The notes under the pieces: model-generated
Seen by the model: the letters and a program-made list of their open reading frames with translations, nothing else
Databases searched by the model: none
Told to the model about the DNA's origin: nothing
Origin: an uncultured Bacilli bacterium
Lineage (GTDB): Bacteria; Bacillota_I; Bacilli_A; RFN20; CAG-826
Length of the DNA stretch: 64,000 nucleotides
Direction of reading: 5' to 3'
Assembly (NCBI GenBank): GCA_944375905.1
Contig: CALWAS010000018.1
Coordinates: 1-64,000, forward strand
Part shown: positions 1 to 7,636 of the stretch, piece by piece
How positions within the stretch are numbered: the first letter of the stretch is position 1
How the letters are laid out: every line of letters begins with the position of its first letter
Made by a program: the position numbers and the translations under genes

Positions 1-198
1 GCCACCGTCAACGCGGAAAAGTTTATGGGTATCGTCCGAAAGCACCTTGCCTTTGAGGAACTTACCCCCACCCTCTTGCGGGAGATGATTGAGAAAATCG
101 TCGTGCATGAGTGCAGCTATGACGAGAACGGCACCCGCAGGCAAGACATTGAGATTTATTACAGCTTTGTCGGCAAGATTGACTTGCCCGAAGCCTAA
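1..198 (+). CDS. C-terminal end of a large serine recombinase (partial)
   Basis: Reading frame 1 is open from the window edge to a TAA at 196-198 and encodes 65 residues. The segment matches the C-terminal tail (DUF4368-like) of large serine recombinases from Tn4451/TndX-type and related conjugative elements of Firmicutes: it contains NAEKF, ELTPTLLREMIEKIVVHE and ends with an IEIYYSFVGKID-type strand. These enzymes excise and integrate mobile elements and usually sit at one end of the element, next to the attachment site. The catalytic N-terminal domain lies outside the window, so activity cannot be judged. The element would therefore extend to the left, with its right boundary somewhere in 198-300. 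Family recognised from motif pattern only. Confidence 0.75.
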   Translation, partial: ATVNAEKFMGIVRKHLAFEELTPTLLREMIEKIVVHECSYDENGTRRQDIEIYYSFVGKIDLPEA

Positions 199-205
199 CG
201 CCCGA

Positions 206-254
206 CCTATCCGACACAATGGCCAAGTGCCGGATAGGAACGGCAAAATTTTTT
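206..254 (+). terminator. Hairpin after the serine recombinase
   Basis: An 8-bp perfect inverted repeat (CCTATCCG at 206-213 and CGGATAGG at 231-238), extendable by three pairs after one mismatch, is followed by an A-rich stretch and a run of T at 249-254. It sits 8 nt after the recombinase stop. It may be a weak intrinsic terminator or a structure at the element end; the distance to the T run is long for a classical terminator. Confidence 0.4.
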
Positions 255-284
255 ACACTTCTATTACTTCTTTATCGCACATAA

Positions 285-890
285 GCAAAATACGCGGGGA
301 TCTTGTGCGAGTCGAAGCATTACCGGTGGAACAAGCCCGGAAGCGAGGCCCTCGCCTTCGAGAACCTGATCGGCAACCGCTGGGGCGCGTCGAGGCCGGC
401 GGAGATCCTGGTCTCGGACATGACGGCCTTCTACGCGAAGGGAACCTATTACGAACTGACGTTGTACTTCGACACGTTCAACAGGGAGATCGTGGGATTC
501 GGGCTCACGGACAGAAGGGGCGACGTCAGGCCGTACTTCGACGGGCTGGCCCAGGCCATCGAGGCCATGGAAGGGAAAGAGCAGGGCGCCCCGACCATCC
601 TGCACACGGACCGGGGCGCGGTCTATTCTTCCAGAGCGTTCAACGAGCTCCTCTCCGATCATGCCGTCGTCCATTCCATGTCGCGAGCGGGGACCCCGAC
701 GGACAACCCGATCGACGAATCCCTCAACGGCTGGATCAAGGACGAGCTCTTCATCGACTTCAACCTGAGGAAATGCGACGACGTTTTATCATTGATAAAG
801 GCCTACGTCGATTACTACAACAACGAACGGCCCATGTGCTGCCTGGGATACAAAACCCCACGTCAGTACAGGACCGACATGGGGTATTAA
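285..890 (+). pseudogene. 5'-truncated IS3-family transposase (OrfB, integrase core)
   Basis: The frame is open from 285 (in-frame TAA at 282-284) to TAA at 888-890; the first possible start is TTG at 303. The product is an rve/DDE integrase core of IS3-type OrfB: first Asp in VSDMTAFY, second Asp in HTDRGAVYSS, catalytic Glu in DESLNGWIKDEL, and a YNNERP...LGYKTPRQYR C-terminus. All three acidic residues are present. OrfB proteins of this family are normally around 270-300 residues and begin with a helix-turn-helix part (HTH_21), which is missing here, and no OrfA precedes it. I infer a dead remnant cut off at its 5' side, possibly by arrival of the neighbouring recombinase element. Confidence 0.75.
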
Positions 891-953
891 GGCTTTTTAT
901 GGATTGTCTACTTTTTGTGGACTACTCCATTAATTCCTGGCCTTTTTCCATCT

Positions 954-2165
954 TTAATCCCGACTAAAGAGATCCCTCGTGTATACCTTGTCGATGACGG
1001 GATCGAGTTCCTTGCTCAGGCGGTTGGCGAGAATGATGTCGCTCCGGCTGACAAAAGCGGAGAAGCTCTCCACCGCTTCGATTCCCCCGAAGGACGAGGA
1101 ACTGAGTTTTGGTTCGTAGACGATTAGGTTATCGAAGCTCTTTTGAAGCAAGCCGATCACGTCAATGACCGCGGATTCCCGGAAGTTATCCGAACCTTCT
1201 TTGGCCACAAGCCGATAAATCCCTATGACCGGGCAACGACCGTTCTTTTCCTCGAAATCCTTGGCCTTGGAAAGGATGTCTTCATATATGAACCGCTTGC
1301 GGGTGTCATTCGACTCGACCGTCGCGGTTATGAGCTTTTCGGGAACAGATTGGAAGTTGGCTTTGAGCTGCTTGGTATCCTTGGGCAGGCAATATCCCCC
1401 GTATCCGAAAGACGGGTTGTTGTAGTAATCGCCGATTCGCGGGTCGAGGGATACTCCCTTTACGAGGTGGGCAGTCGACAAGCCGCGACTCTTGGCATAG
1501 GTATCGAGCTCGTTGAAGAAGGCGACCCGCATCGCAAGATACGCATTGGAAAAGAGCTTGATTGCTTCGGCCTCCGACGAGGAAACAAAAAGAGTTGGCA
1601 CGTCTTTGCTCTCCGAGCAGGAAAGCAGGGCTTCGGCAAACTCTTTCCCTCTCTTCATGCTCTCATCGTCGTCTTTGGCCAAGCCGATTACGATGCGGGA
1701 AGGAGAAACCGTGTCTAGATAGGCACGGGACTCCCTCAGGAACTCCGGGGCAAAGACAAAGCGAAGAGACGGAAACCGACGGCTTATTTCTTCCGTGTAG
1801 CCGACCGGAACCGTCGATTTGATGACGACGGTCGCATCGGGGCAGCGATTGCTGATTTCTCCAATCACTTCCTCAACGTGGCTTGTATCGAAGGAATTAA
1901 GCTTGGGATCGTAATTGGTCGATGTGGCAATCACGACGACATCCGAACCTGGATAAGCCAAAGTGGGATCGTCGGTAACGAATGGAAGCTTGCCCAACTT
2001 ATCGATGGCTTTCTGGGTTTCCTTGTCTCCGATGGGCGAATGCCCATTTCGCAAGAAAGAAACCTTCCCCTCGTCCACGTCAATGGCTCTTACTTCGTAT
2101 TTCTTGCTTAGCGCGATGGCAAGGGCTGTTCCTACGTAGCCAAGGCCGGCAACAGTAATTTTCAT
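954..2165 (-). CDS. ugd: UDP-glucose 6-dehydrogenase
   Basis: UDP-glucose/GDP-mannose dehydrogenase family, 403 residues. It oxidises UDP-glucose twice with NAD+ to give UDP-glucuronate, a precursor for acidic capsule polymers. The N-terminal Rossmann motif GLGYVG lies at residues 7-12. The middle domain carries the substrate-binding stretch AIKLFSNAYLAMRVAFFNEL near 201-220. The catalytic Cys is C259 in GYGGYCLPKD. The length fits the short Ugd class. It is transcribed away from the CDP-sugar operon and is the leftmost gene of the glycan locus. The upstream sequence has a TACAAT box but no strong Shine-Dalgarno; the ATG at 2165 is supported by the GLGYVG motif beginning seven residues later. 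Confidence 0.93.
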   Translation of the reverse strand: MKITVAGLGYVGTALAIALSKKYEVRAIDVDEGKVSFLRNGHSPIGDKETQKAIDKLGKLPFVTDDPTLAYPGSDVVVIATSTNYDPKLNSFDTSHVEEVIGEISNRCPDATVVIKSTVPVGYTEEISRRFPSLRFVFAPEFLRESRAYLDTVSPSRIVIGLAKDDDESMKRGKEFAEALLSCSESKDVPTLFVSSSEAEAIKLFSNAYLAMRVAFFNELDTYAKSRGLSTAHLVKGVSLDPRIGDYYNNPSFGYGGYCLPKDTKQLKANFQSVPEKLITATVESNDTRKRFIYEDILSKAKDFEEKNGRCPVIGIYRLVAKEGSDNFRESAVIDVIGLLQKSFDNLIVYEPKLSSSSFGGIEAVESFSAFVSRSDIILANRLSKELDPVIDKVYTRDLFSRD

Positions 2166-2434
2166 TTTGCAAGCGTTCCTAGCTCGTCACGATTGTATCA
2201 ACTTGCGGCGGATTGTGGAGAAAAAGGAAACGAATATGCAAGAGCCGGCCGAAAACAAAGGAAGACAGTCGATTAGGAAGACCAAAAAAACCATAAAGGC
2301 GACTTCGGGAGCGATAAATAAAGGCAATCAATCATAAGCTCAAGAAGGTGTGCTTTCGTGAAGAAAGGTCGCTGCAAGCCGTAAGTGTATATGGGTGCAT
2401 CGGGCTTCGCAGGACATTGTAAAAGGAGGAACCC
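2166..2434. other. Intergenic region between ugd and the CDP-sugar operon
   Basis: No convincing gene. The stretch is rich in short A runs and separates two divergent units. The only notable element is a strong Shine-Dalgarno (AAAAGGAGGAA, 2421-2431) leading into a 13-codon reading frame described separately. Confidence 0.5.
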
Positions 2435-2436
2435 AT

Positions 2437-2478
2437 ATGTTATCTAGGAAGAAACTAAAATTTGTTGCTATTGATTAG
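2437..2478 (+). pseudogene. 13-codon ORF with strong SD, probable stump of a lost gene
   Basis: ATG at 2437 follows AAAAGGAGGAACCCAT, the best ribosome binding site in the left part of the window, and encodes MLSRKKLKFVAID before TAG at 2476. A basic start followed by a hydrophobic FVAID is how many polytopic polysaccharide proteins (sugar transferase or CapD-like epimerase/dehydratase N-termini) begin. I infer a 5' stump of such a gene, left after deletion; a short leader peptide is the alternative. Nothing homologous continues downstream in any frame that I can see. Confidence 0.35.
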
Positions 2479-2534
2479 TAATCTATTCTCGTAGGAAATA
2501 GTTCTTTCAGAACACTCGTCTTGATTATTAGTTT

Positions 2535-2563
2535 TTGCAAAGCGAGAAACGTTAGAATATAGC
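2535..2563 (+). promoter_or_regulatory. Sigma-A-type promoter of the CDP-sugar operon
   Basis: TTGCAA (2535-2540), a 17-nt spacer and TATAGC (2558-2563) form a reasonable -35/-10 pair about 70 nt before the start of the cytidylyltransferase gene at 2637. Confidence 0.45.
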
Positions 2564-2636
2564 CTTTACAGTGCCTCGGTTTTACGTATGCGTTCCAGAG
2601 CGTAAAATAGCGACGTTAATCCAAGGTGGAACAACC

Positions 2637-3353
2637 ATGTCTCAAAAAACATATGCATTGATAATAGCGGGTGGCGTCGGAGCCCGGATGAAAACCGACA
2701 TACCAAAGCAATTCCTGAGCGTCTTTGACAGACCAGTTATTTCCTACACCATGGAGGCCTTTGAGAATGACGAAAGGATCGACGGCATCGCCGTGGTATG
2801 CGTCGAGGGGTGGGATCATCTTCTGGATGCCATCGCCAAGCAGTACAAGATTAGTAAATACATGGGTAGTTGCCTCGGAGGCGATACCGGTCAACATTCC
2901 ATATATAACGGGCTTGCCTTCTTGAAGCAGAGGGTCGACGAAAACGACATCGTGCTGATACACGATGCCATTCGGCCGTTGGTCTCGGAGGAGATAATTG
3001 ACGACTGCATCGATAAGATCAAGGAATATGGAAACGCCGTTTCGGTCATCCCCTGCAACGAAGTGATACTTAGGAACGCCGAAGGATCGAACGAGACCTC
3101 TGACGGCACCATCGACAGATCCACCCTCAAGCGAACCCAGACGCCGCAAGGCGCCACGTTGAAAACGCTTCTCGAAATGCACGAAAAGGCGAAAAGGGAA
3201 GGAAAGGCTTACATCGCCACCGCCGACCTACTCCTGGGGTCGGGATACGTGGTCCATTACTCATTGGGGTCGGAAAAGAACGTCAAGCTCACGACGCAGG
3301 ACGATTTAGACATCATGAAAGCCCTCCTTGAGGTGTCAGGTCATGGAAAGTAA
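2637..3353 (+). CDS. IspD/TarI-family cytidylyltransferase (CDP-sugar/polyol forming)
   Basis: 238 residues. The family transfers CMP from CTP to a sugar- or polyol-phosphate. The nucleotide-binding motif AGGVGARM (11-18) and PKQ (23-25) are intact, followed by HDAIRPLV and the RTQTPQG segment typical of IspD/TarI. ATG 2637 is chosen because AAGGTGGA lies 7 nt upstream; an in-frame extension to 2571 has no such signal. IspD (isoprenoid) and TarI (CDP-ribitol) cannot be separated by motifs alone. Location in a capsule locus, overlap with an AraD-like gene and a following SDR and LicD gene argue for activation of a pentose or pentitol phosphate for surface decoration rather than the MEP pathway. 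The gene overlaps the next start by 11 bp. Confidence 0.85.
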   Translation: MSQKTYALIIAGGVGARMKTDIPKQFLSVFDRPVISYTMEAFENDERIDGIAVVCVEGWDHLLDAIAKQYKISKYMGSCLGGDTGQHSIYNGLAFLKQRVDENDIVLIHDAIRPLVSEEIIDDCIDKIKEYGNAVSVIPCNEVILRNAEGSNETSDGTIDRSTLKRTQTPQGATLKTLLEMHEKAKREGKAYIATADLLLGSGYVVHYSLGSEKNVKLTTQDDLDIMKALLEVSGHGK

Positions 3354-4053
3354 GAGCGCTTTCTTGCGTTTCCTTCGCGAGGAAAAGGAAAAAACACTTC
3401 GGGCCAATTTGCTGCTGCATGCCGAAGGGCTGGCTCCCCTTACGTGGGGCAACGTCAGCGAACGCGCCTATTTTGAAGGTAATGCCTATATCTTCATAAA
3501 GCCGTCTGGCGTCGACTACGGAGCAATGACTGCCGACGACATAGCGGTCGTAGACGAAAGCGGAAAGAAGATTGACGGGGGATTAAAGCCGTCGACCGAT
3601 CTGCCGACCCACTTAATGATCTACAGAGCCTACAAGAATGTTTTTGGCGTTTGCCATGCCCATCCTGAGTTTGCAGTTGCATGGGCCCAAGCGAAGCGAG
3701 ATATCCCAAATTACGGAACGACTCATTCCGACTTTGCCCTAGGGCCAATCAAATGCACTAGGGATCTCAGGAAAGAAGAAATCCAAAGCGATTACGAAGC
3801 CAACACCGGACTTGCCATTTTGGAATGCGCAAACGAGACCATGCCCGGGATCAACGCGAGTTCTCACGGCCCATTTACCTGGGGGAAGTCTGGTTTGGAT
3901 GCCGTTAAGAACATGATCACGCTAGAGAAAATTGCAAAGATGGCATTTCTGACTGAAGAACTGAATAGCAAGGCAAACCAGATTTCAGATACCGATCTAG
4001 CCAAAAAGCACTACTACCGCAAGCACGGGAAGGATGCCTATTATGGACAATAA
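3343..4053 (+). CDS. L-ribulose-5-phosphate 4-epimerase-like class II aldolase family protein
   Basis: 236 residues, class II aldolase/adducin fold, closest in pattern to AraD, which interconverts L-ribulose-5-P and D-xylulose-5-P using zinc. All expected residues are visible: GNVS at 36-39, Asp86 in STDLPTH, zinc ligands His105 and His107 in CHAHPEF, Asp130 in THSDF, His175 in SHGPFTWG and the terminal Tyr in DAYYGQ. ATG 3343 lies inside the end of the preceding gene with GAGGTG upstream, so translation is coupled. An arabinose catabolic gene would not be expected here: it is sandwiched between a CTP cytidylyltransferase and an SDR, so I infer that it supplies or reshapes the pentulose phosphate that becomes CDP-activated. 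The true substrate is unknown. Confidence 0.85.
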   Translation: MESKSAFLRFLREEKEKTLRANLLLHAEGLAPLTWGNVSERAYFEGNAYIFIKPSGVDYGAMTADDIAVVDESGKKIDGGLKPSTDLPTHLMIYRAYKNVFGVCHAHPEFAVAWAQAKRDIPNYGTTHSDFALGPIKCTRDLRKEEIQSDYEANTGLAILECANETMPGINASSHGPFTWGKSGLDAVKNMITLEKIAKMAFLTEELNSKANQISDTDLAKKHYYRKHGKDAYYGQ

Positions 4054-5083
4054 GCTTTACGAATATCTAAAGTCTGATTTCGAGACCATTTTTTCCACAA
4101 AACTCTCAAAAGTCTTGCCGCAGCTCAATCACTCTTCTTTTCTTATTACCGGCGCTACCGGGCTCATTGGCAAATATCTTTCATATTTCCTCATTTATCT
4201 AGTCGAGAAGAAGGGCTTCGATTTAGATCTAACCTTTTCTTCCTATGGCGAGGCAGAGTTGAATCAAGCATTTGGTTTTTCTAAGGCCAGCGTTCATTTG
4301 TTGCCGGGCGATATAACCAAAGGGCTGCCTTTTGACGGTAAGGCCGATTACGTTATCCATTTAGCTAGCAATGCGAATCCTGCCCTTTATATGCAGAAGC
4401 CGATAGATACCGAACTTGGAATCATAGTCGGAACGAACAACGTCCTTTCTTTGGCTTCGAAATCGAATTCCAAAAGAGTTTTCTTCGCCTCGACAACTGA
4501 TGTTTACGGAAACCCGATCAAATCGGGGCCTCTCTCGGAAGATGACATAGGCGTTTTCAATTGCAATAGTCTTCGAGGAGTTTATAACGAAGCCAAAAGA
4601 GCTGCTGAATCGCTTTGCCAAGGCTGGATTTCTGAAAAGGGATTAGATGTCGTCATCGGCCGGTTCTCGCGCCTTTTTGGCCCGACCGCCAACTTCAATT
4701 CATCCCTGGCCTCTGTTGCTTTCTTTAAAAAGGCCGTTTTGAATGAACCAATTGAAATTCTGAAGCCCACCACAGCTCGTTATTCGTTTACCTATGTCGG
4801 CAATGCCGTTGCCGCCATACTGCACTTATTGATCTGTGGCAAATCCGGACAGGCTTACAACATAGCTACAAAAGATTGCTTGGCGGAGGTTGATGGCTTT
4901 GCAAAGCAAATAATTACCGGGTCCGGTAGTCAGTCAGACATCATATATAAATCCGAAAGGACAAAGGGCCACGATGTCATATTAGAAACAGGGAAACTAG
5001 AAGCCAGCGGGTTTGAGGCCCCATTTGGTTCTAACTATGGAATCGAAAAAACAGCTATCAAATTAAAGGCAGGTTTGTTTTAA
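4043..5083 (+). CDS. NAD-dependent epimerase/dehydratase (extended SDR)
   Basis: 346 residues with Rossmann motif GATGLIG at 37-43, a DVYG segment and the active-site pair in YNEAKR (YxxxK). It belongs to the extended short-chain dehydrogenases acting on nucleotide sugars. A roughly 35-residue leader before the Rossmann fold is longer than in GalE-like members. ATG 4043 is preferred over ATG 4034 because GGGAAGGA (4027-4034) stands at the right distance from 4043. The gene overlaps the AraD-like gene by 11 bp, completing a three-gene coupled operon. It may oxidise, reduce or epimerise the CDP-linked product or its precursor; no closer assignment is possible from motifs. Confidence 0.8.
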   Translation: MDNKLYEYLKSDFETIFSTKLSKVLPQLNHSSFLITGATGLIGKYLSYFLIYLVEKKGFDLDLTFSSYGEAELNQAFGFSKASVHLLPGDITKGLPFDGKADYVIHLASNANPALYMQKPIDTELGIIVGTNNVLSLASKSNSKRVFFASTTDVYGNPIKSGPLSEDDIGVFNCNSLRGVYNEAKRAAESLCQGWISEKGLDVVIGRFSRLFGPTANFNSSLASVAFFKKAVLNEPIEILKPTTARYSFTYVGNAVAAILHLLICGKSGQAYNIATKDCLAEVDGFAKQIITGSGSQSDIIYKSERTKGHDVILETGKLEASGFEAPFGSNYGIEKTAIKLKAGLF

Positions 5084-5199
5084 GAATCCTCAGAATTTAG
5101 TTCATAGAACATAGCGAGCCTAAAACCATTATGGCAGTTCTTTAGTTTAATCAGCACATGGCCTTAGGCTTTAAAATGAAAGTAAAAACTGCCTAATTG

Positions 5200-6063
5200 C
5201 TAGTCTTTAATGGCATCTTCGTTGAAAGAGACACCGCATGTGAAATGGTGTGCAACGCGATCGCCTTCAGGCGGCAGTTGCATGTAGTTTCCATAAACCC
5301 ACCTAAGATACTCATCCCACTTTTTGGGGGCCGAAACTTTTCTGCCTTCAAAAACAACAGTTGTTCTCCCAACAAAAAGATCTGCCGGGCATCGTGCGAG
5401 AAGGTTGTCGCCAACATTGATGAATTTTTCTCGACCGGATGAATGTTTCCTAAGGTAGGTATTTCTTATTTTTCTGGCCTTGGTGGAGGAGCACCAGAAA
5501 AAAGCGGCATGGCCAGCAACTTGAAGCAAAAAATGTAAAAACGGGCGCTTCGGTTTCCCGAGTCTCAAAAAGTCTTTCGGGAAGCACTTAACATCAAGCA
5601 GAAGCAACCAAATGTCTCTAAGCGCCCCCCTAACAGACTTTTTAGAGGGCGTTGGCAATAAAGGAAAAATATCAATGAAAATCCCCTTGCTGGAATCGTG
5701 GCTTTGCTTGACATATTCATCATAAATAGTTCCGCGCATCATGAGCTTAGCAAAACTTTGCCAAGTTCGTGGATCTCGTTCTTCGACATCCAAATAGAAG
5801 AGATCAGTATCATCAAATGTGTCAATCAACCTGTAGTAGTCCTTGGCCGGCATTGCAACATCAAGGTCATCGTCCCAAGGAATATATCCTTTATGTCTTG
5901 CGGCCCCAAGCAAAGTGCCTCCAATAACAATGTAATCAAAAGCATTTTTGTTACAGTAATCAATAAAGAAATCTAGGATTTTCAGTTGGGTTTTACGAAG
6001 TTTTTTGCACTCTTCTTTAGTAAGTTCCACCACTGGCATTATCTCTGCATTTTTAACTACCAT
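5200..6063 (-). CDS. LicD-family phosphotransferase
   Basis: 287 residues. LicD proteins transfer a phospho-substituent (phosphocholine, phosphoribitol or similar) from a CDP donor to a surface glycan. The hallmark block lies at 48-70: IGGTLLGAARHKGYIPWDDD, followed by LDVAM; the Asp-rich metal site is intact. ATG 6063 is chosen because GGAGGTT sits 7 nt upstream (complement of 6071-6077); an in-frame extension to 6195 has no start signal. It converges on the cytidylyltransferase/AraD/SDR operon, and is the natural acceptor-side partner of that CDP-activated product. The protein continues beyond the core with a hydrophobic, basic C-terminal half. Confidence 0.88.
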   Translation of the reverse strand: MVVKNAEIMPVVELTKEECKKLRKTQLKILDFFIDYCNKNAFDYIVIGGTLLGAARHKGYIPWDDDLDVAMPAKDYYRLIDTFDDTDLFYLDVEERDPRTWQSFAKLMMRGTIYDEYVKQSHDSSKGIFIDIFPLLPTPSKKSVRGALRDIWLLLLDVKCFPKDFLRLGKPKRPFLHFLLQVAGHAAFFWCSSTKARKIRNTYLRKHSSGREKFINVGDNLLARCPADLFVGRTTVVFEGRKVSAPKKWDEYLRWVYGNYMQLPPEGDRVAHHFTCGVSFNEDAIKD

Positions 6064-6238
6064 GATTTTCAACCTCCAATTCAATCCGCTCAATCTTGTT
6101 CTTTTATGCTCATTTAAAATCGCAATAGAGCAACTGCCATTTAATGTTAACCGCTTAAAGCTTTTGATTCTTACCAATTCTTCTAAGAATTTCATTAAAT
6201 AGTGAGAAAGTTTTGAACTAGCCCCAATTTGGAGGTTA

Positions 6239-6427
6239 CTAATTTTTAAGGAACCGGTGATGAAGCGCTTCTCTAATCAACCACAAAGTCAGTAGCCCCA
6301 CGCACGTAATGAAGGACGGCAATATTTGGTTTTTCTTAAGAATATAGCCAGTTAATTTTCATATGATCATCCAGGTTATGACTCCAAACAAAAACCAATA
6401 GAGGAAAAACAACAAATGAGGACACGG
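6239..6427 (-). pseudogene. Decayed fragment of a membrane protein
   Basis: The 390 bases upstream of licD hold no intact gene. One minus-strand frame ending at TAG (6239-6241) reads as a typical membrane protein tail: LLFFLYWFLFGVITWMII, then an in-frame TGA, then KLTGYILKKNQILPSF and a second hydrophobic helix ending in HRFLKN. Two helices in one frame separated by a stop argue for a decayed gene, possibly an acyltransferase-3 or polymerase C-terminus. The fragment begins right after the glycosyltransferase gene at 6453. Family not recognised. Confidence 0.4.
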
Positions 6428-6452
6428 TTAGTCAATCGGGCCACACGAAAGG

Positions 6453-7205
6453 CTATCGTACATTCCAGTATTTCCTTAAACCGTAAAAAGCCCAATGAGC
6501 GAGGAAATAAATTCTTTTCAAAAAAGGAACGCCAACTTTTTTATATGCTCTGAATTGCCATTTGATTAGCCGGATCTTTTTACGACTTTTTGAATCCGGA
6601 TGTATCCTTAGCGTTCCAAGAACTTTTTGATTACCTACAGCATGGGTTCCATCCTTAAGGAGATTCAAAAAGAAAACCAAGTCCTCGCATTTCTTCATAT
6701 CAACGGGGAATCGGAGATCAAGATATGCATTACGCTTATATATCGTTCCAAGAGGAGCCATCGGATTGCCACCCAAGACAAGATTGAATGTGATGTCGCG
6801 GGGAACAATAAAATCAGTGACAGAGTTTGAAGCCGCCCGACGATAGCTTGACACAACTACCTTGGCATTTGTTTCAGCTACAACGTGCAACTGTTCCTCT
6901 AAATAATTTGCATCATATTCATCGTCAGCATCCAAAAACGAAACGAAATCGCCCTTTGCCATATCGAGCGCAGCATTCCTAGCCGCAGCCGTTCCGCTAT
7001 TTTTTGAAAGTTTAGCAACCTTGATGCGAGAATCGCTCTTTGCGATATTCAATGCTATTTGATAAGAGTCATCGGTTGAGCAGTCATCGACAATTATCAT
7101 TTCCCAGTTTTGATGCGTTTGTCGCAATACGCTTTCAACAGCCGCTTTCAAAAATCTTCCATAATTATAGAGGGGGGTAATTATTGTTACCAAAGGCAAA
7201 CTCAT
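6453..7205 (-). CDS. Family 2 glycosyltransferase
   Basis: 250 residues of the GT-A fold, inverting family 2. The nucleotide-sugar binding motif VDDCSTDD begins at residue 39 and the metal-binding DADDEY at residue 92; ARNAAL precedes it as in the family. It adds one sugar to the lipid-linked repeat unit at the inner membrane face; donor and acceptor are unknown. Start: ATG 7205 is preferred over ATG 7220, because the five codons between them spell a perfect TATAAT (7217-7212) six bases before ATG 7205, and no Shine-Dalgarno exists for either. The C-terminus is basic, helical and membrane-associating (IYFLAHWAFYGLRKYW). Confidence 0.88.
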   Translation of the reverse strand: MSLPLVTIITPLYNYGRFLKAAVESVLRQTHQNWEMIIVDDCSTDDSYQIALNIAKSDSRIKVAKLSKNSGTAAARNAALDMAKGDFVSFLDADDEYDANYLEEQLHVVAETNAKVVVSSYRRAASNSVTDFIVPRDITFNLVLGGNPMAPLGTIYKRNAYLDLRFPVDMKKCEDLVFFLNLLKDGTHAVGNQKVLGTLRIHPDSKSRKKIRLIKWQFRAYKKVGVPFLKRIYFLAHWAFYGLRKYWNVR

Positions 7206-7211
7206 GGCTGA

Positions 7212-7217
7212 ATTATA
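7212..7217 (-). promoter_or_regulatory. -10 hexamer 6 nt before ATG 7205 (leaderless start)
   Basis: Perfect TATAAT on the minus strand, spacer of six bases, then ATG. No Shine-Dalgarno is present, so transcription would begin at or beside the start codon. No clear -35 element. Confidence 0.5.
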
Positions 7218-7330
7218 CATATAAAGCGAATCTTTTATATACGGCTTAACAATGGCCGCATCTGCTGTGAAATGGTTTCTTTATGCGTAAAAGTAAATCA
7301 AGGATAAGATTGGCTTTCGTGAACAAATAG

Positions 7331-7636
7331 TCAACTGAAATTCAACATGCTGAGAAGTTCTTTTTCAGAATTGACATCTGCACTCTTTATTTGCCGCATA
7401 ACGTTATTGGGGCCGTTTCTTATTTCAAGCGATAACTCGAGCACTTCTCGGCACAAATAGGCTGCGTGCTTCTTGAATGCAAAAGCAGAAGAATTTTTCT
7501 GTCTAAACGAACGCTAAACTTCCTCCTTAAGAAACTTCATCAACGCTTCTGAATCCATCGAGCATATCACTGCGGCCCCATGGCCAAATACGGCATGCAA
7601 ACAAACGTCATAGGCTTTTCTGATGCAGTCCGTCAC
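7331..7636 (-). pseudogene. Unrecognised small gene interrupted by TAG
   Basis: A GTG at 7636 overlaps the TGA of the upstream glycosyltransferase (GTGA). It opens a 40-codon frame, MTDCIRKAYDVCLHAVFGHG..., closed by TAG at 7514-7516. The same frame continues without interruption for 60 more codons (KKHAAYLCREVLELSLEIRN...) to TGA at 7331-7333. Both halves are amphipathic, helix-like and protein-like in composition, so I infer one gene of about 100 codons killed by a single nonsense change, or a 40-residue protein plus relic. The fold is not recognised. The translational overlap shows it belonged to the glycosyltransferase operon. Confidence 0.45.

Noticed and set aside
6239-6427. TGA read as Trp (alternative genetic code) to rescue the membrane-protein fragment
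   Set aside because: All intact genes use TGG for Trp and several end at TGA, so the standard code applies and the fragment is a relic.
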